64,000 bases of DNA, from NCBI RefSeq assembly GCF_014196455.1, contig NZ_JACIDS010000002.1, forward strand, positions 434,001 to 498,000, in the 5' to 3' direction. The position numbers and the translations under genes are program-made. This document shows, in pieces, positions 33,590-43,552 of the stretch; position 1 is the stretch's first letter; every line of letters starts with the position of its first letter. The notes beneath the pieces were generated by a model. That model searched no databases and was not told where the DNA came from. It saw only the letters and a list, made by a program, of their open reading frames with translations. This DNA is from Kaistia hirudinis. Lineage in GTDB: Bacteria > Pseudomonadota > Alphaproteobacteria > Rhizobiales > Kaistiaceae.

Positions 33590-34960
33590 TCAATATGCGT
33601 GTCGGCGGAAGACTTCGCCAATATCGTGCTTCCACACCGTCTCATATTCGTCGAGCAGCCGCTCGGCCGGCGTCTTGCCGCTCGCCACCGTCTCGGCCAG
33701 CGGCTCGAGATAGATGCCCTCGTCGACGCCGTCCGCGTTGAAGCGCTTGCGCGCCGTGAGGCCGCTGCGGGAAATCGCCAGCATCTCGCGCGCGATATCG
33801 CGCACCGTACCATCGCGGAACGGTGTCGCCAGCGCGGTCCGCGGCACGCCGTCGCGCAGCGCCTGCCGCTCTTCAGCCGTCCAGTCCTTGACGAGATCCC
33901 AGGCGGCATCGAGCGCCGCGCCGTCATAGAGCAGCCCGACCCAGAGCGCGGGCAGCGCCGTCAGCGTGCGCCACGGCCCGGCATCGGCGCCGCGCATCTC
34001 GATGTAGCGCTTGAGGCGCACATCCGGGAAGAGCGTGGTGAGATGGTTGTTCCAGTCGGACAGCGTCGCCCGCTCGCCGGGGCAGCCGGGCAGCTTGCCG
34101 GCCAGCAGGTCGCGGAACGACTGGCCGGCGACGTCGTGATAGGTCGCGCCGCGCTTGACGAAATACATCGGCACGTCGAGCGCCCAGTCGACATAGGATT
34201 CGAAGCCGAAGCCCTCGTCGAAGACAAAGGGTATGAGGCCGGAGCGCTCATTATCGGTGTCGCGCCAGATCTCGGCGCGGTTCGACAGCAGGCCATTGGC
34301 GCGGTTGTCGAGGAAGGGCGAATTGGCGAAGAGGGCGGTCGCGACCGGCTGCAGCGCCAGCGAGACGCGCATCTTCTTCACCATGTCCGCTTCGCTCGAG
34401 AAATCGAGGTTCACCTGCACGGTGCAGGTGCGGAACATCATGTCGAGACCGCGCGTGCCGACCTTGGGCATGTAGCGCGACATGATCTCGTAGCGCGACT
34501 TCGGCATGACCGGGGTCTCGGCGAGCGACCAGATCGGCGAGGTGCCGAGGCCGATGAAGCCGACGCCGAGCGGCGCGGCGCATTCGCGCACCTGCGCCAG
34601 ATGCGCGTGCAATTCGCGGCAGGTCTGGTGGATCGTCTCCAGCGGCGCGCCCGACAGCTCGAACTGGCCGCCGGGCTCCAGCGAGATCGCGCCGCCGCCA
34701 ATGGGATCGGCGAGGCCGATGATCAGGCCGCGATCCTCGATCCGCTGCCAGCCGAGGAGGCCTTCCATGAGCAGCAAGATGCGCTCGATCCCGCGCGGGC
34801 CCTCATAGGGAACCGGAGAGAGATCGGCGATGTTGAAGCCGAATTTCTCGTGCTCGGTGCCGATCCGGAACGCCGATTCGGGCTTCGACCCTGCTGCGAT
34901 CTCGGCGATGAGCTGATCGCGCGATTCGACGATCGTGGAATCGGAAGCGTCGCGGGCCAA
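33590..34960 (-). CDS. gshA: glutamate-cysteine ligase, plant/alphaproteobacterial type
   Basis: 456-aa enzyme for the first step of glutathione synthesis. RIGTEHEKFGF (near 32-42) and the QFELSGAPLETIHQTC region are hallmarks of the GCS2 family shared by plants and alphaproteobacteria; MMFRTCTVQVNLDFSSE is the central motif. The frame opens at ATG 34996, but TTG 34960 has a GGAG six bases upstream and yields the typical L/M-ARD N-terminus and length, so I use it. Confidence 0.93.
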   Translation of the reverse strand: MARDASDSTIVESRDQLIAEIAAGSKPESAFRIGTEHEKFGFNIADLSPVPYEGPRGIERILLLMEGLLGWQRIEDRGLIIGLADPIGGGAISLEPGGQFELSGAPLETIHQTCRELHAHLAQVRECAAPLGVGFIGLGTSPIWSLAETPVMPKSRYEIMSRYMPKVGTRGLDMMFRTCTVQVNLDFSSEADMVKKMRVSLALQPVATALFANSPFLDNRANGLLSNRAEIWRDTDNERSGLIPFVFDEGFGFESYVDWALDVPMYFVKRGATYHDVAGQSFRDLLAGKLPGCPGERATLSDWNNHLTTLFPDVRLKRYIEMRGADAGPWRTLTALPALWVGLLYDGAALDAAWDLVKDWTAEERQALRDGVPRTALATPFRDGTVRDIAREMLAISRSGLTARKRFNADGVDEGIYLEPLAETVASGKTPAERLLDEYETVWKHDIGEVFRRHAY

Positions 34961-35120
34961 TTGAAACTCCGGAAAGGCAGGAACGGCGCGGCACATTAGC
35001 CGCGAGGCGGGATAACGGCAAGGAAGCCGCGGGAGGCGGGGGATGGAAGGCGATCGGCCCGCCGGATATCAAGGATTGCGGCGAAGCGGCCGTTCGATCC
35101 GCCGACGACAAGGAGACACC

Positions 35121-35582
35121 ATGACCGACTGGAACCTGCCCTGGGAGGGCGGCTGCCGCTGTGATCGCGTGCGGATTCGCGTTAGCGCGCCGCCGGTCTT
35201 CACGGCCGCCTGTCATTGCACCGGCTGCCAGAAGATGTCGTCGAGCGCCTTCTCGCTCACGGTCGCCGTTCCGCCGGAGGGATTCGCGGTGATTGCCGGC
35301 GAGACCGTCATCGGCGGCATGCATGGCGATCTGCAGCATCATTTCTGCGCCTGGTGCATGAGCTGGATGTTCACGCGGGCCGACATGATGCCGTTCGTGA
35401 ATGTCCGCCCGACCATGCTCGACAAGCCGCAATGGTTCGTGCCGTTCATCGAGACCATGACGTCGGAGAAGCTCGCCTGGGCCACGACCCCGGCCGTGCA
35501 ATCCTATGAGCGGTTTCCCCCGATGGAGGACTTCGCGGCGCTGGTCGGCGCGTTCAACGCCTGGGCGCCCGGCGCGGCGTGA
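35121..35582 (+). CDS. GFA family (glutathione-dependent formaldehyde-activating-like) zinc protein
   Basis: 153-aa protein. Zinc ligands are visible as GGCRC (Cys12, Cys14), CHCTGC (Cys31, Cys33, Cys36) and CAWC (Cys76, Cys79), the full GFA/CENP-V set. AAGGAG precedes ATG 35121. Located next to gshA but divergent from it. Most GFA proteins do not have proven formaldehyde activity, so the name indicates the family only. Confidence 0.88.
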   Translation: MTDWNLPWEGGCRCDRVRIRVSAPPVFTAACHCTGCQKMSSSAFSLTVAVPPEGFAVIAGETVIGGMHGDLQHHFCAWCMSWMFTRADMMPFVNVRPTMLDKPQWFVPFIETMTSEKLAWATTPAVQSYERFPPMEDFAALVGAFNAWAPGAA

Positions 35583-35653
35583 GCGCGGCGCATGGACCTT
35601 CCGGTCCGTTTCGTGCTCCGATACGGAAAACGACGATCGAGCGGGAGGACGCC

Positions 35654-36394
35654 ATGACGGATCGGGAAGTCGCCATCATTACCGGGGGAACGCGCGGGAT
35701 CGGGGCCGCGATCGCGCGGCGGTTCGCCGCGCGGCCGGTGGATCTCGTGCTGTCGAGCCGCTTCGGCGACGAGGAGGTCGAGGCCCTGCTGGCGGACCTC
35801 GCGGCTGAGACCAATGTCATCTTCGTCGAATCAGATGTCGCGGAAGCCGGCGCGGCCGAGAAGCTGGTGGCGGCCGCGATGGATCGGTTCGGCCGCATCG
35901 ACTATCTCGTGCCGGCGGCCGGCGGCGCGGTGCCCGGCACGGCGCTCACCGTGGCGCCGGAAGCCTGGGAGGATGCATTCCGCGTCCATGTCCATGCGCC
36001 GTTCTATCTCTTCCGCGCAGCCCATGCGGCGCTGGCGGTGCGCGGTGGCGCGGTGCTGCTTGTCTCGTCGGTCGCGGCGCTGCGCGGCATTCCCGGCGCC
36101 GTCGCCTATGGCACGGTGAAGGGCGCGGTGCTGCAGCTCGGCCGCACGCTCGCCCGCGACCATGCCGGCGAGAATATCCGCGTCAACATGATCTGCCCCG
36201 GCATCATCGAGACGCGCTTCCATGCCGCCATGACGCCGGAGGCGCGGAAGAACAATCTCGACAACCGCATCCCGCTGCATCGCTTCGGCACGGTGGACAA
36301 TGTGGCGACCGCCTCGATGGAACTGCTCACCAACCCCTTCATCACCGGCGAAACGCTGGTGGTCGATGGCGGCATGAGCATGCGCATGGTCTGA
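35654..36394 (+). CDS. short-chain dehydrogenase/reductase
   Basis: 246-aa NAD(P)-dependent enzyme. TGGTRGIG (10-17) is the cofactor loop, AAGG (about 94-97) replaces the usual NNAG, and VSSVAAL with YGTVK gives the Ser-Tyr-Lys catalytic set. C-terminal GETLVVDGGMSMRMV is typical. GGGAGGA precedes ATG 35654. Substrate unknown; 71 bp after the GFA gene, possibly one transcript. Confidence 0.92.
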   Translation: MTDREVAIITGGTRGIGAAIARRFAARPVDLVLSSRFGDEEVEALLADLAAETNVIFVESDVAEAGAAEKLVAAAMDRFGRIDYLVPAAGGAVPGTALTVAPEAWEDAFRVHVHAPFYLFRAAHAALAVRGGAVLLVSSVAALRGIPGAVAYGTVKGAVLQLGRTLARDHAGENIRVNMICPGIIETRFHAAMTPEARKNNLDNRIPLHRFGTVDNVATASMELLTNPFITGETLVVDGGMSMRMV

Positions 36395-36479
36395 GACGTC
36401 AGGGAACCGAAGCAATCCGCAGACGTTCGCTTCCTGGTGATCCGGCATTGCGCCGGATCGAAGGAGCAGGAAGAACGTC

Positions 36480-36860
36480 ATGCGACACGGCTTTCTGACC
36501 GCGGCGCTCGTCGCCTCAGTTCTGGCTCTCGCCGCACCGCCGGCTCTGGCCGCCGGTGCGGCGGGGCAATCTCCCGAAGCAGGCTCGCCTGAGCCGCTAC
36601 CGGGCTGGACGTGGCGGCCCGATCGCGGTCCGCCGCCGAGCGCCTATCACAATGGCAGCCGCTTCGGCACCTATGACGACGAGATCGGGCCGCGCGAGGC
36701 CCGCCGTATCGCCCGCGAGGCCGGCATGGCGGATACCCAGGATGTCCGGCGCCGCGGACCGGTGTGGATCGTGCACGGCGAGGACCGTGGCGGGCATGAT
36801 CTGCACGTCACGATCAACGCCCGGAGCGGCGCCGTCGTCCATATCGATCCGCAGATCTAG
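36480..36860 (+). CDS. secreted PepSY-like small protein
   Basis: 126 aa. A signal peptide of about 24 residues ends near ALAAGAAG. After a Pro-rich stretch (SPEPLPGWTWRPDRGPPPSA) a PepSY-like domain follows: ARRIAREAGMADTQDVRRRG, then WIVHGEDRGGHDLHVTINARSGAVVHID. The family is found in periplasmic or membrane-bound inhibitors and modulators. ATG 36480 follows AGGAGCAGGAAG. Function unassigned. Confidence 0.72.
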   Translation: MRHGFLTAALVASVLALAAPPALAAGAAGQSPEAGSPEPLPGWTWRPDRGPPPSAYHNGSRFGTYDDEIGPREARRIAREAGMADTQDVRRRGPVWIVHGEDRGGHDLHVTINARSGAVVHIDPQI

Positions 36861-36872
36861 CGCGGATCGGCC

Positions 36873-37811
36873 TCAGCGCCGGCCGAGCACGATCAGATTG
36901 CCCGCGAGCACGAGGACGAGGCCGGCGATCGCGAGACCGGTCCAGCGATAGCCCTCGGCGACCGTCGAAATCGCCAGCGCGAAGACGGGGAACATCACCG
37001 TCGAGAAGCCGGCGCGCCCGGAGCCGATCCGCCCGAGCAGCGTCAGATAGGCGAAGAAGGCGATGACGGAAGATACCAGCGCCAGCCAGAGCAGCGAGCC
37101 GACATAGCGAAGGCTCGGGTCGATGGTGAAGGCCTCGCCGTTGAACGCAGCGATGATCGCGAGCAGCGCCGCGCCATAGGCCATGCCCCAGGCATTGGCG
37201 CCGACGACCGACACGCCGCGGCGCTGCGTCGCCGCCGAGAGTATGTTGCCGATGCAGAAGGAAAGCGTGCCGCCGACGCAGAGCGCGAGGCCGATCGCCG
37301 CGTGCCGGTCGAATTCCGTCCCCGCGATCTGCGGCCAGAACATCAGCGCGACGCCGGTGAAGCCGAAGGCGGCGCCGAGCAGCGTGCGCCGCTCGATCGG
37401 CTGGCGCAGGAACAGCGCGCCGAGCAGCATGTTGAAGACCGAGGCGAGCGAGAAGATCACGGCGAGCAGACCAGAGGGCAGCGCCGCGCCGCCATGGTAG
37501 AACTGCAGGAAGTTCATCGAGAAGATGAACACGCCGAGGCCGGCGAAATAGAGATGCTTCGAAAGCGGGAAGGCGAGGCGCTCGCCCCGCACCAGCGCGA
37601 TCGCGAAGGTGACGAGCGCGGCCAGCCCAAAGCGCCAGGTCAGCGACACTTCCGGCCCGATCGTGCCGAGCTGCAGCTTGAGCGCGATCCAGCTCGTGGA
37701 CCAGGCGAAGACGACGACCGCATAGAGCGAATAGTCGAAGCCCTGCATCGGGCGGGCGGAGACCGGCAGGCGCGATGGCGCCTTCGCGGGGGTGGTCGAT
37801 TCGAGGCTCAT
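36873..37811 (-). CDS. EamA/DMT family transporter
   Basis: 312-aa inner-membrane protein with about ten hydrophobic segments in two EamA repeats; AWSTSWIALKLQLG is the conserved first helix and TLLGAAFGFTGVALMFW the end of the first repeat. ATG 37811 is chosen over an upstream in-frame start. Convergent with the PepSY-like gene. Not closely similar to the EamA protein at 11009. Substrate unknown. Confidence 0.87.
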   Translation of the reverse strand: MSLESTTPAKAPSRLPVSARPMQGFDYSLYAVVVFAWSTSWIALKLQLGTIGPEVSLTWRFGLAALVTFAIALVRGERLAFPLSKHLYFAGLGVFIFSMNFLQFYHGGAALPSGLLAVIFSLASVFNMLLGALFLRQPIERRTLLGAAFGFTGVALMFWPQIAGTEFDRHAAIGLALCVGGTLSFCIGNILSAATQRRGVSVVGANAWGMAYGAALLAIIAAFNGEAFTIDPSLRYVGSLLWLALVSSVIAFFAYLTLLGRIGSGRAGFSTVMFPVFALAISTVAEGYRWTGLAIAGLVLVLAGNLIVLGRR

Positions 37812-38101
37812 GAGGTCGTCAGGGTCCGGTTCGAGCGAGCTATGCGCCGCCGGCCGGTCCGCGTCCAATCAAAGCTGGTGAAGGCGAGCTTCAGGGCGGT
37901 TGATGCGGCGCGGGCGCGCCGCGGGGCGGGGCCGTCGCGCACATCCTCGTGATCGCGGCGGCGCGATCGGCGCTGCGCACCGCCGCTAGCCCGTATCCGG
38001 CAAACATCCAGTGGCCCGCTGCGCGGCCTTTTGTCTCGACGGAGACCACGCCCGGCGCCGTTCAGCGCGTCAGTGGACCAGGGTTCCGGAAGGCGGCTGC
38101 A

Positions 38102-39331
38102 ATGCGCAAGCGGGTTTGGATCGGCGTAGGGGTGTTTCTTGTCGTCATCGCTGCGGGTGCCGCCTATGTCCACCAGGGATTGCCGCCGGGCGGAACGGCG
38201 CTCGCGCAGGAGGCCGCTGCCGGCGGCGGCGCCAAGGGCGGCAAGCGTGGCGGGGGCGGCGCGGTGGCCGTCACGGTCGCGGCCGCGACGACCGGCGACC
38301 TGCCCGTGCGCCGCGCGACGATCGGCTGGATCCAGTCCAAGGCGGCGACGACGGTCACCACGCAGCAGCAGGGTATCGTGACCTCGATCGCGGTGGCGAA
38401 CGGGCAGGAGGTCAAGACCGGCGACGTGATCCTCCAGCTCGACGACCGGGCGGCCCAGGCGACGCTGGCGCGCGACGAGGCGGCGCTCTCCCGCGACCAG
38501 GCGAGCGTCGTCTCGACCAAGGCCGATCTCCAGCGCGCGCAGGACCTCTTCAAGCGTCAGGTCGCCTCCAACCAGCAGCTCGACCAGGCGACGGCGGCGG
38601 CGGCGAGCGCCGCGGCGGTCATCGCTCTCGACAATGCCAATATCGCGGCCGACCAGGTCGTCATCGACGATATGAAGATCCGCGCGCCGCATGATGGCCG
38701 CCTCGGCGCCGTCGCGGTCACGGTCGGCACGCTGGTGCAGCCCGGCAACGCCATCGTGACGCTGACCGATGTCGACCATGTCGAGGCGGTCTTCACCGTC
38801 TCCGACGCCGATGCCGACATCCTCCGGCGCACGCTGGCGAGCGGCCCCGTCGCCGTTCACCTGCGGCCGGCCGGCGACAGTGCCGCCGCTCCGGTCGACG
38901 CCACCGTCGATTTCATCGACAGCGCGATCGCGCAGGGCTCCGGCACGCTCGCCGTGCGCGCGGATGTGGCCAATGCGAAGCGCCTGTTCTGGCCGGGCGA
39001 GGCGGTGAATGTGGAGGTCGACCTCGGCATCCATCGCGCCATCGTGCTGGCGCCGACCGTGGCGGTGCAGGAGGGCCAGAGCGGGCCAGAGGTCTTCGTA
39101 GTCAAACCCGACGGCACGATCGACGTGCGCAACGTCACCGTCGCCGGCATCGTCGGCGACACCGCCGGCATCGCATCCGGCCTTTCCGCGGGCGAGCAGG
39201 TGGTCACCGAAGGCCAGCTGTCGCTGTTCCCGGGCGAGAAGGTCACCATTCGCGACGCTTCGGGAAGCGGCGATGCCGCGCCCCCCGCGAAGAAGAACAA
39301 GGCCCCGGCCGAGACCGGAGGCGCATCGTGA
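38102..39331 (+). CDS. RND efflux periplasmic adaptor (membrane fusion protein)
   Basis: 409-aa HlyD/MdtA-type protein. The N-terminal membrane anchor (about 5-22) is followed by a Gly-rich linker, a lipoyl half-motif QGIVTSIAVANGQEVKTGDVI, a coiled-coil hairpin (about 120-180), the second lipoyl half with IRAPHDGRLGAVAV, and a beta-barrel. ATG 38102 is chosen by family alignment. Coupled to the pump gene by a GTGA overlap. No outer-membrane factor gene lies nearby. Confidence 0.92.
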   Translation: MRKRVWIGVGVFLVVIAAGAAYVHQGLPPGGTALAQEAAAGGGAKGGKRGGGGAVAVTVAAATTGDLPVRRATIGWIQSKAATTVTTQQQGIVTSIAVANGQEVKTGDVILQLDDRAAQATLARDEAALSRDQASVVSTKADLQRAQDLFKRQVASNQQLDQATAAAASAAAVIALDNANIAADQVVIDDMKIRAPHDGRLGAVAVTVGTLVQPGNAIVTLTDVDHVEAVFTVSDADADILRRTLASGPVAVHLRPAGDSAAAPVDATVDFIDSAIAQGSGTLAVRADVANAKRLFWPGEAVNVEVDLGIHRAIVLAPTVAVQEGQSGPEVFVVKPDGTIDVRNVTVAGIVGDTAGIASGLSAGEQVVTEGQLSLFPGEKVTIRDASGSGDAAPPAKKNKAPAETGGAS

Positions 39332-42300
39332 AGCTCTCCGAGCTCTGCATCCGCCGCCCGGTCGCGACGACGCTCTTCTTCCTCGGCGTCGCGATGGCCG
39401 GCATCTTCGGCTATCGCGAACTGCCTGTCGCGGCGCTGCCCGAGGTCAGCTTCCCGACCATTTCCGTCTCTGCTCAGCTCCCCGGCGCCTCGCCGCAGAC
39501 CATGGCGACGGCGGTGGCGACGCCGCTGATCAAGCAGTTCGAGACGATCTCCGGCATCGATACGATCAGCGCGACCTCCTCGCTCGGTTCCTCGCAGATC
39601 GTGCTGCAATTCGCGCTGAGCCAGAACATCGATGCCGCGGCGGGCGACGTGCAGGCGGCGATCGACCGCGCGCAGCGGCAATTGCCGCCCAACATGCCGA
39701 ACCCGCCGAGCTATAGGAAGGTGAACCCGGCCGATGCGCCGGTGCTGTTCCTTGCCGTGCAGGGCTCGACGCTGCCGCTCTCCAAGATCGACGATTTCGC
39801 CGAAAACATCATCTCGCCGACGCTGTCGACGCTGCCGGGCGTGGCGCAGGTCTCCGTCTATGGCGGCCAGACCTATGCCGTGCGCGTGCAGGTCGATCCC
39901 GACAAGCTCGCGACGCGCTCGATCGGCCTCGACCAGCTCGCAAGCGCGCTGTCCGACGCCAACAGCCAGACGCCGGTCGGCACGCTGCAGAACAAGAGCC
40001 AGGCGCTCGTCATCGATGCGCCGACGCAGATGACCAATGCGGCCGAGTTCCGCCAATTGGTGATCGCCGATCCGAACGGCAGCCCGGTCCGCCTCTCCGA
40101 CGTCGCCAACGTGATCGATTCCGTCCAGAACACCCAGACCGCCGGCTGGTATGACGGCGGCCGCTCGATCATCCTCGCCATCCAGCGCCAGCCGAGCGCC
40201 AATACGGTCGCCGTCGTCGACGCGGTCAATGCCGCGCTGCCCAAGCTCGAAGCCTCGATGCCGGGCGCGATGACGATCAGCGTCCTGAACGACCGCTCGA
40301 CCTCGATCCGCGCGGCGATCTCCGATGTCGAGATCACGCTTGGCATCACGATCGTGCTCGTCGTGCTGGTGATCTATCTCTTCCTCGGCAAGGCGACGGC
40401 GACGATCATCCCGGCGCTGGCCGTGCCGCTCTCGCTCGTCGCCGCGTTCGGCGGCATGTATCTCTTCGGCTTCTCGATCGACAACATCTCGCTGCTCGGC
40501 CTGACGCTCGCCGTCGGCCTCGTCGTCGACGATGCGATCGTGATGCTCGAAAACATCATGCGCCATATCGAGATGGGCAAGGCGCCGTTCCAGGCCGCGC
40601 TAGACGGCAGCGCCGAAGTCGGCGCGACCATCGTCTCGATGACGCTGTCGCTGGTCGCCGTCTTCCTGCCGATCCTCTTGATGGGCGGCGTGGTCGGCCG
40701 CCTGTTCAACGAATTCGGCATCGTCGTGACGCTCGCCATCGGTGCGTCGGCCGTCGTGTCGCTGACGCTGACGCCGATGCTCGCCGCGCGCCTGCCGCGC
40801 TCGGCCGCCCATCACGGCCGCGTCGGCCCCGCCGCCTGGTTCGAGGCGATCTTCCTGCGGATCGAGAGGCTCTATGGCCGCGGCGTCGGCTGGTGCATCG
40901 CGCATCGCTTCGTGATCCTCGGCGTCTTCCTCGCGACCGTCGGCGCCTCGGCCTGGCTGTTCATGACGCTGCCGAAGGGCTTTTTCCCGGAGGAGGATAT
41001 CGGCCAGCTCTCGATCTCGACGCAGGCGCGGCAGGACATCTCCTTCGACGCCATGGTCGGCCTGCAGCGCCAGGTCGAGGCCGCCGTCCGCGCCTCGCCC
41101 TATGTCACCCATGTCGCCACCTTCGTCGGCGGCGGCCCCGGCTCGCAGACGCTGAATGCCGGCTCGCTCTCGGTCCAGCTGAAGCCGAAGGAAGAGCGCC
41201 CGCCGCTCGCGCAAGTGACCGCCTCCCTGCGACGTGACCTCGCGAAGATCGCCGGCATCCGCTCCTATATCGTGCCGGTGCAGAATTTGCGCATAGGCGG
41301 CATGAGCTCGGCCAGCGCCTATCAGCTCGTCGTCCAGTCGCTCGACGAGAAGACGCTGGACACCTGGACGACCAAGCTGACCGAGGCGATGCGCGCGGAT
41401 CCGCATTTCGTCGATGTCGCCAACAACCTCCAGAACAACGCGCTGCAGGCCCGCCTCGTCATCGACCGCGACAAGGCGGCTGCGCTCGGCATTTCCGCCG
41501 CGACGCTGCGCCAGACGCTGGAAGACGGCTTCGGCACGGACATCGCGACGACGATCCAGGCGACCGGTTCGAGCTATGACGTCATTCTCGAATATGACCC
41601 GAACATCGCCTGGTCGGATGCGGGGCTGTCGGCGATCCGCGTGCGCTCGTCCTCGGGGGCGCTGGTGCCGCTGTCGAGTTTTGCGTCCGTCGCGCGCGTC
41701 GCGGGTCCGGTGACCGTCAGCCAGCTCGGCCAGCTGCCGGCCGCGACGATCTCGTTCAACCTGCCGGCCGGCGTGGCGCTCGGCGACGCGACCGATGCGG
41801 TGACTGCGATCAAGGGCGAGATCGGCGTGCCGGCTGATGTCTACACCTCCTATGCCGGCACGGCGCAGGTGTTCCAGGATTCGCTGGCGACGCAGGGCAT
41901 CCTGATCTTCGCCGCGATCCTCACCATCTATGTCGTGCTCGGCATGCTCTATGAGAGCTTCATCCATCCGCTCACCATCCTGTCCGGCCTGCCCTCGGCA
42001 GCGCTCGGCGCGCTGCTCGCCTTGCAGGTCTTCGGGCTCGATCTCTCCGTGATCGCGCTGATCGGCATCCTGATGCTCATCGGCATCGTGAAGAAGAATG
42101 CGATCATGATGGTCGATGTCGCCATCGCCGAGCAGCGGGAGGAGGGGAAGAGTCCCGCCGAGGCGATCCATCTCGCCGCGGTGCGACGCTTCCGCCCGAT
42201 CATGATGACGACCTTCGCCGCGCTGCTCGGCGCGCTGCCGATCGCGCTCGGAACGGGCGCGAGCGCGGAGCTGCGCCAGCCGCTCGGCATCGCCGTCGTC

Positions 42301-42465
42301 GGCGGGCTGATCGTCTCGCAATTGCTGACGTTGTTCATCACGCCGGTGATCTTCATCGAGATGGAGCGCTTCTCGGCCTTCCTCGGCCGGCTGCGCCATC
42401 GCGGCGCTTCGGAAGGCGCGGCGCACGCCGAGCCGGCGGCGCTGCCGCAGGGCGCCGCCGAATAG
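39328..42465 (+). CDS. RND efflux transporter, inner-membrane pump
   Basis: 1045-aa AcrB/MdtB-family proton-driven exporter. The N-terminus MKLSELCIRRPVATTLFFLG, a first periplasmic loop of about 300 residues, GLTLAVGLVVDDAIVMLENI in TM4 with the DD proton-relay pair, a second loop and LIGIVKKNAIMMVDVAIAEQ near the C-terminus are all intact. The start is GTG 39328. Substrates of this subfamily include drugs, detergents and siderophores; none can be inferred here. Confidence 0.94.
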   Translation: MKLSELCIRRPVATTLFFLGVAMAGIFGYRELPVAALPEVSFPTISVSAQLPGASPQTMATAVATPLIKQFETISGIDTISATSSLGSSQIVLQFALSQNIDAAAGDVQAAIDRAQRQLPPNMPNPPSYRKVNPADAPVLFLAVQGSTLPLSKIDDFAENIISPTLSTLPGVAQVSVYGGQTYAVRVQVDPDKLATRSIGLDQLASALSDANSQTPVGTLQNKSQALVIDAPTQMTNAAEFRQLVIADPNGSPVRLSDVANVIDSVQNTQTAGWYDGGRSIILAIQRQPSANTVAVVDAVNAALPKLEASMPGAMTISVLNDRSTSIRAAISDVEITLGITIVLVVLVIYLFLGKATATIIPALAVPLSLVAAFGGMYLFGFSIDNISLLGLTLAVGLVVDDAIVMLENIMRHIEMGKAPFQAALDGSAEVGATIVSMTLSLVAVFLPILLMGGVVGRLFNEFGIVVTLAIGASAVVSLTLTPMLAARLPRSAAHHGRVGPAAWFEAIFLRIERLYGRGVGWCIAHRFVILGVFLATVGASAWLFMTLPKGFFPEEDIGQLSISTQARQDISFDAMVGLQRQVEAAVRASPYVTHVATFVGGGPGSQTLNAGSLSVQLKPKEERPPLAQVTASLRRDLAKIAGIRSYIVPVQNLRIGGMSSASAYQLVVQSLDEKTLDTWTTKLTEAMRADPHFVDVANNLQNNALQARLVIDRDKAAALGISAATLRQTLEDGFGTDIATTIQATGSSYDVILEYDPNIAWSDAGLSAIRVRSSSGALVPLSSFASVARVAGPVTVSQLGQLPAATISFNLPAGVALGDATDAVTAIKGEIGVPADVYTSYAGTAQVFQDSLATQGILIFAAILTIYVVLGMLYESFIHPLTILSGLPSAALGALLALQVFGLDLSVIALIGILMLIGIVKKNAIMMVDVAIAEQREEGKSPAEAIHLAAVRRFRPIMMTTFAALLGALPIALGTGASAELRQPLGIAVVGGLIVSQLLTLFITPVIFIEMERFSAFLGRLRHRGASEGAAHAEPAALPQGAAE

Positions 42466-42504
42466 GGGGAGCGGAGTCGCAAGCCGGCGCGCGAGCGGCT
42501 ACAA

Positions 42505-42559
42505 GTTGAGCGATGCCCGTGCCGCTGCGGCGGCGCGGGCTCGTCTGTCGTCGCTCAAC
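42505..42559. repeat. nested hairpin before the amino-acid binding-protein gene
   Basis: Inverted repeat GTTGAGCGA / TCGCTCAAC (42505-42513 with 42551-42559) enclosing a second GC-rich hairpin (GCCCGTGCCGC against GCGGCGGCGCGGGC). It could end the RND transcript or form a leader for the next gene, 15 bp away. No T tract. Confidence 0.5.
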
Positions 42560-42574
42560 GCTGGGACCTGAACC

Positions 42575-43369
42575 ATGCGCTTTCTGAAGACCCTCGCCCT
42601 TGCCGGCCTCGCGGCGCTCGCCGCCACGGCCGCGATTGCCGCCGACCTGCCGGATCTGAAGGGCCGCACGATCGTCGCGGTGACCGAGAACGCCTATGTG
42701 CCGCTGAACTTCGTCGATCCGAAGACGGGGCAGGGCATTGGCTGGGAATATGACGCCTTCAACGAGATCGCCAAGCGGCTGAACGCCAAGGTCGACTGGA
42801 AGCTCGCCAGCTGGGACACGATGATCCAGGCCGTGCGCGACGGTCAGTTCGATGTCGGCATGGACGGCATCACGATCAATGACGAGCGCAAGAAGCAGAT
42901 CGCCTTTTCCGATCCCTACATGGTCTCGGAGCAGCTGATGCTGGTGCGCGAGGGCGAGGACCGCTTCACCGACGCCAAGTCCTTCGGCGCGAACAAGGAT
43001 CTCCTCGTGGGCGCGCAGGCGGGCACGACCAATTTCTACGTCGCGGTCTACAATGTGCTCGACGGCGACGAGAAGAACCCGCGCATCAAGCTGTTCGACA
43101 CGTTCGGCGCGTCGGTCCAGGCGCTGAAGAGCGGCGATGTCGACACGGTGCTGATGGATAAGACCTCGGCCAATGGCTACATCGGCGCCTCGCCGGGCTC
43201 GTTCAAGATCGTCGGCGGCCCGCTCGGCTCGGAAGAATTCGGCTTCATCCTCAAGCCGGGATCCGACCTGATCGAACCGATCAACGCCGCGATCGCGTCG
43301 ATGAAGGCGGACGGCACCTTCGACAAGCTGAACCGGAAGTGGTTCTACGAGTACCGCGCCGGGCAGTAG
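42575..43369 (+). CDS. amino-acid ABC transporter substrate-binding protein
   Basis: 264-aa periplasmic SBP_bac_3 protein. Signal peptide of about 22 residues ([11 protein letters not shown]). [40 protein letters not shown] is the family start, and [19 protein letters not shown] is the signature region. The permease follows after 310 bp of repeats. No ATPase gene for this system is in the window. Confidence 0.92.
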   Translation: MRFLKTLALAGLAALAATAAIAADLPDLKGRTIVAVTENAYVPLNFVDPKTGQGIGWEYDAFNEIAKRLNAKVDWKLASWDTMIQAVRDGQFDVGMDGITINDERKKQIAFSDPYMVSEQLMLVREGEDRFTDAKSFGANKDLLVGAQAGTTNFYVAVYNVLDGDEKNPRIKLFDTFGASVQALKSGDVDTVLMDKTSANGYIGASPGSFKIVGGPLGSEEFGFILKPGSDLIEPINAAIASMKADGTFDKLNRKWFYEYRAGQ

Positions 43370-43424
43370 AACCTCCCAGCGTTCGGCTGGGACGGCGATG
43401 TCGTCGGTGGCGGGCCCCTCTTGA

Positions 43425-43466
43425 ACCCTCCCCTTGAGGGAGGGTCGAAAACGCCCTCGCGTTTTC
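43425..43466. repeat. double hairpin between binding-protein and permease genes
   Basis: Two adjacent perfect stems: ACCCTCCC/GGGAGGGT (43425-43432 with 43438-43445) and GAAAACGC/GCGTTTTC (43447-43454 with 43459-43466). Related in style to the family 1 elements. May stabilise the binding-protein message. Confidence 0.75.
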
Positions 43467-43552
43467 TGGGAGGGGTCGCGGTCGATGGTCGGTGCCAAGG
43501 CGGCCGAATATCCCGGCCGTCGGGATCAGGGCACCGTCCCAACCCAGCACTC

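Noticed and set aside
31403-34999. A 1198-codon plus-strand open frame over the DUF1127, DUF937-like, Usp and gshA genes.
   Set aside because: It crosses a rho-independent terminator and runs antisense to three clear genes; its translation is low-complexity Arg/Asp/Ala sequence.
40600-42426. A 608-codon minus-strand open frame inside the RND pump gene, and a similar one at 38857-40566.
   Set aside because: Antisense shadows of a full-length, motif-complete RND gene.
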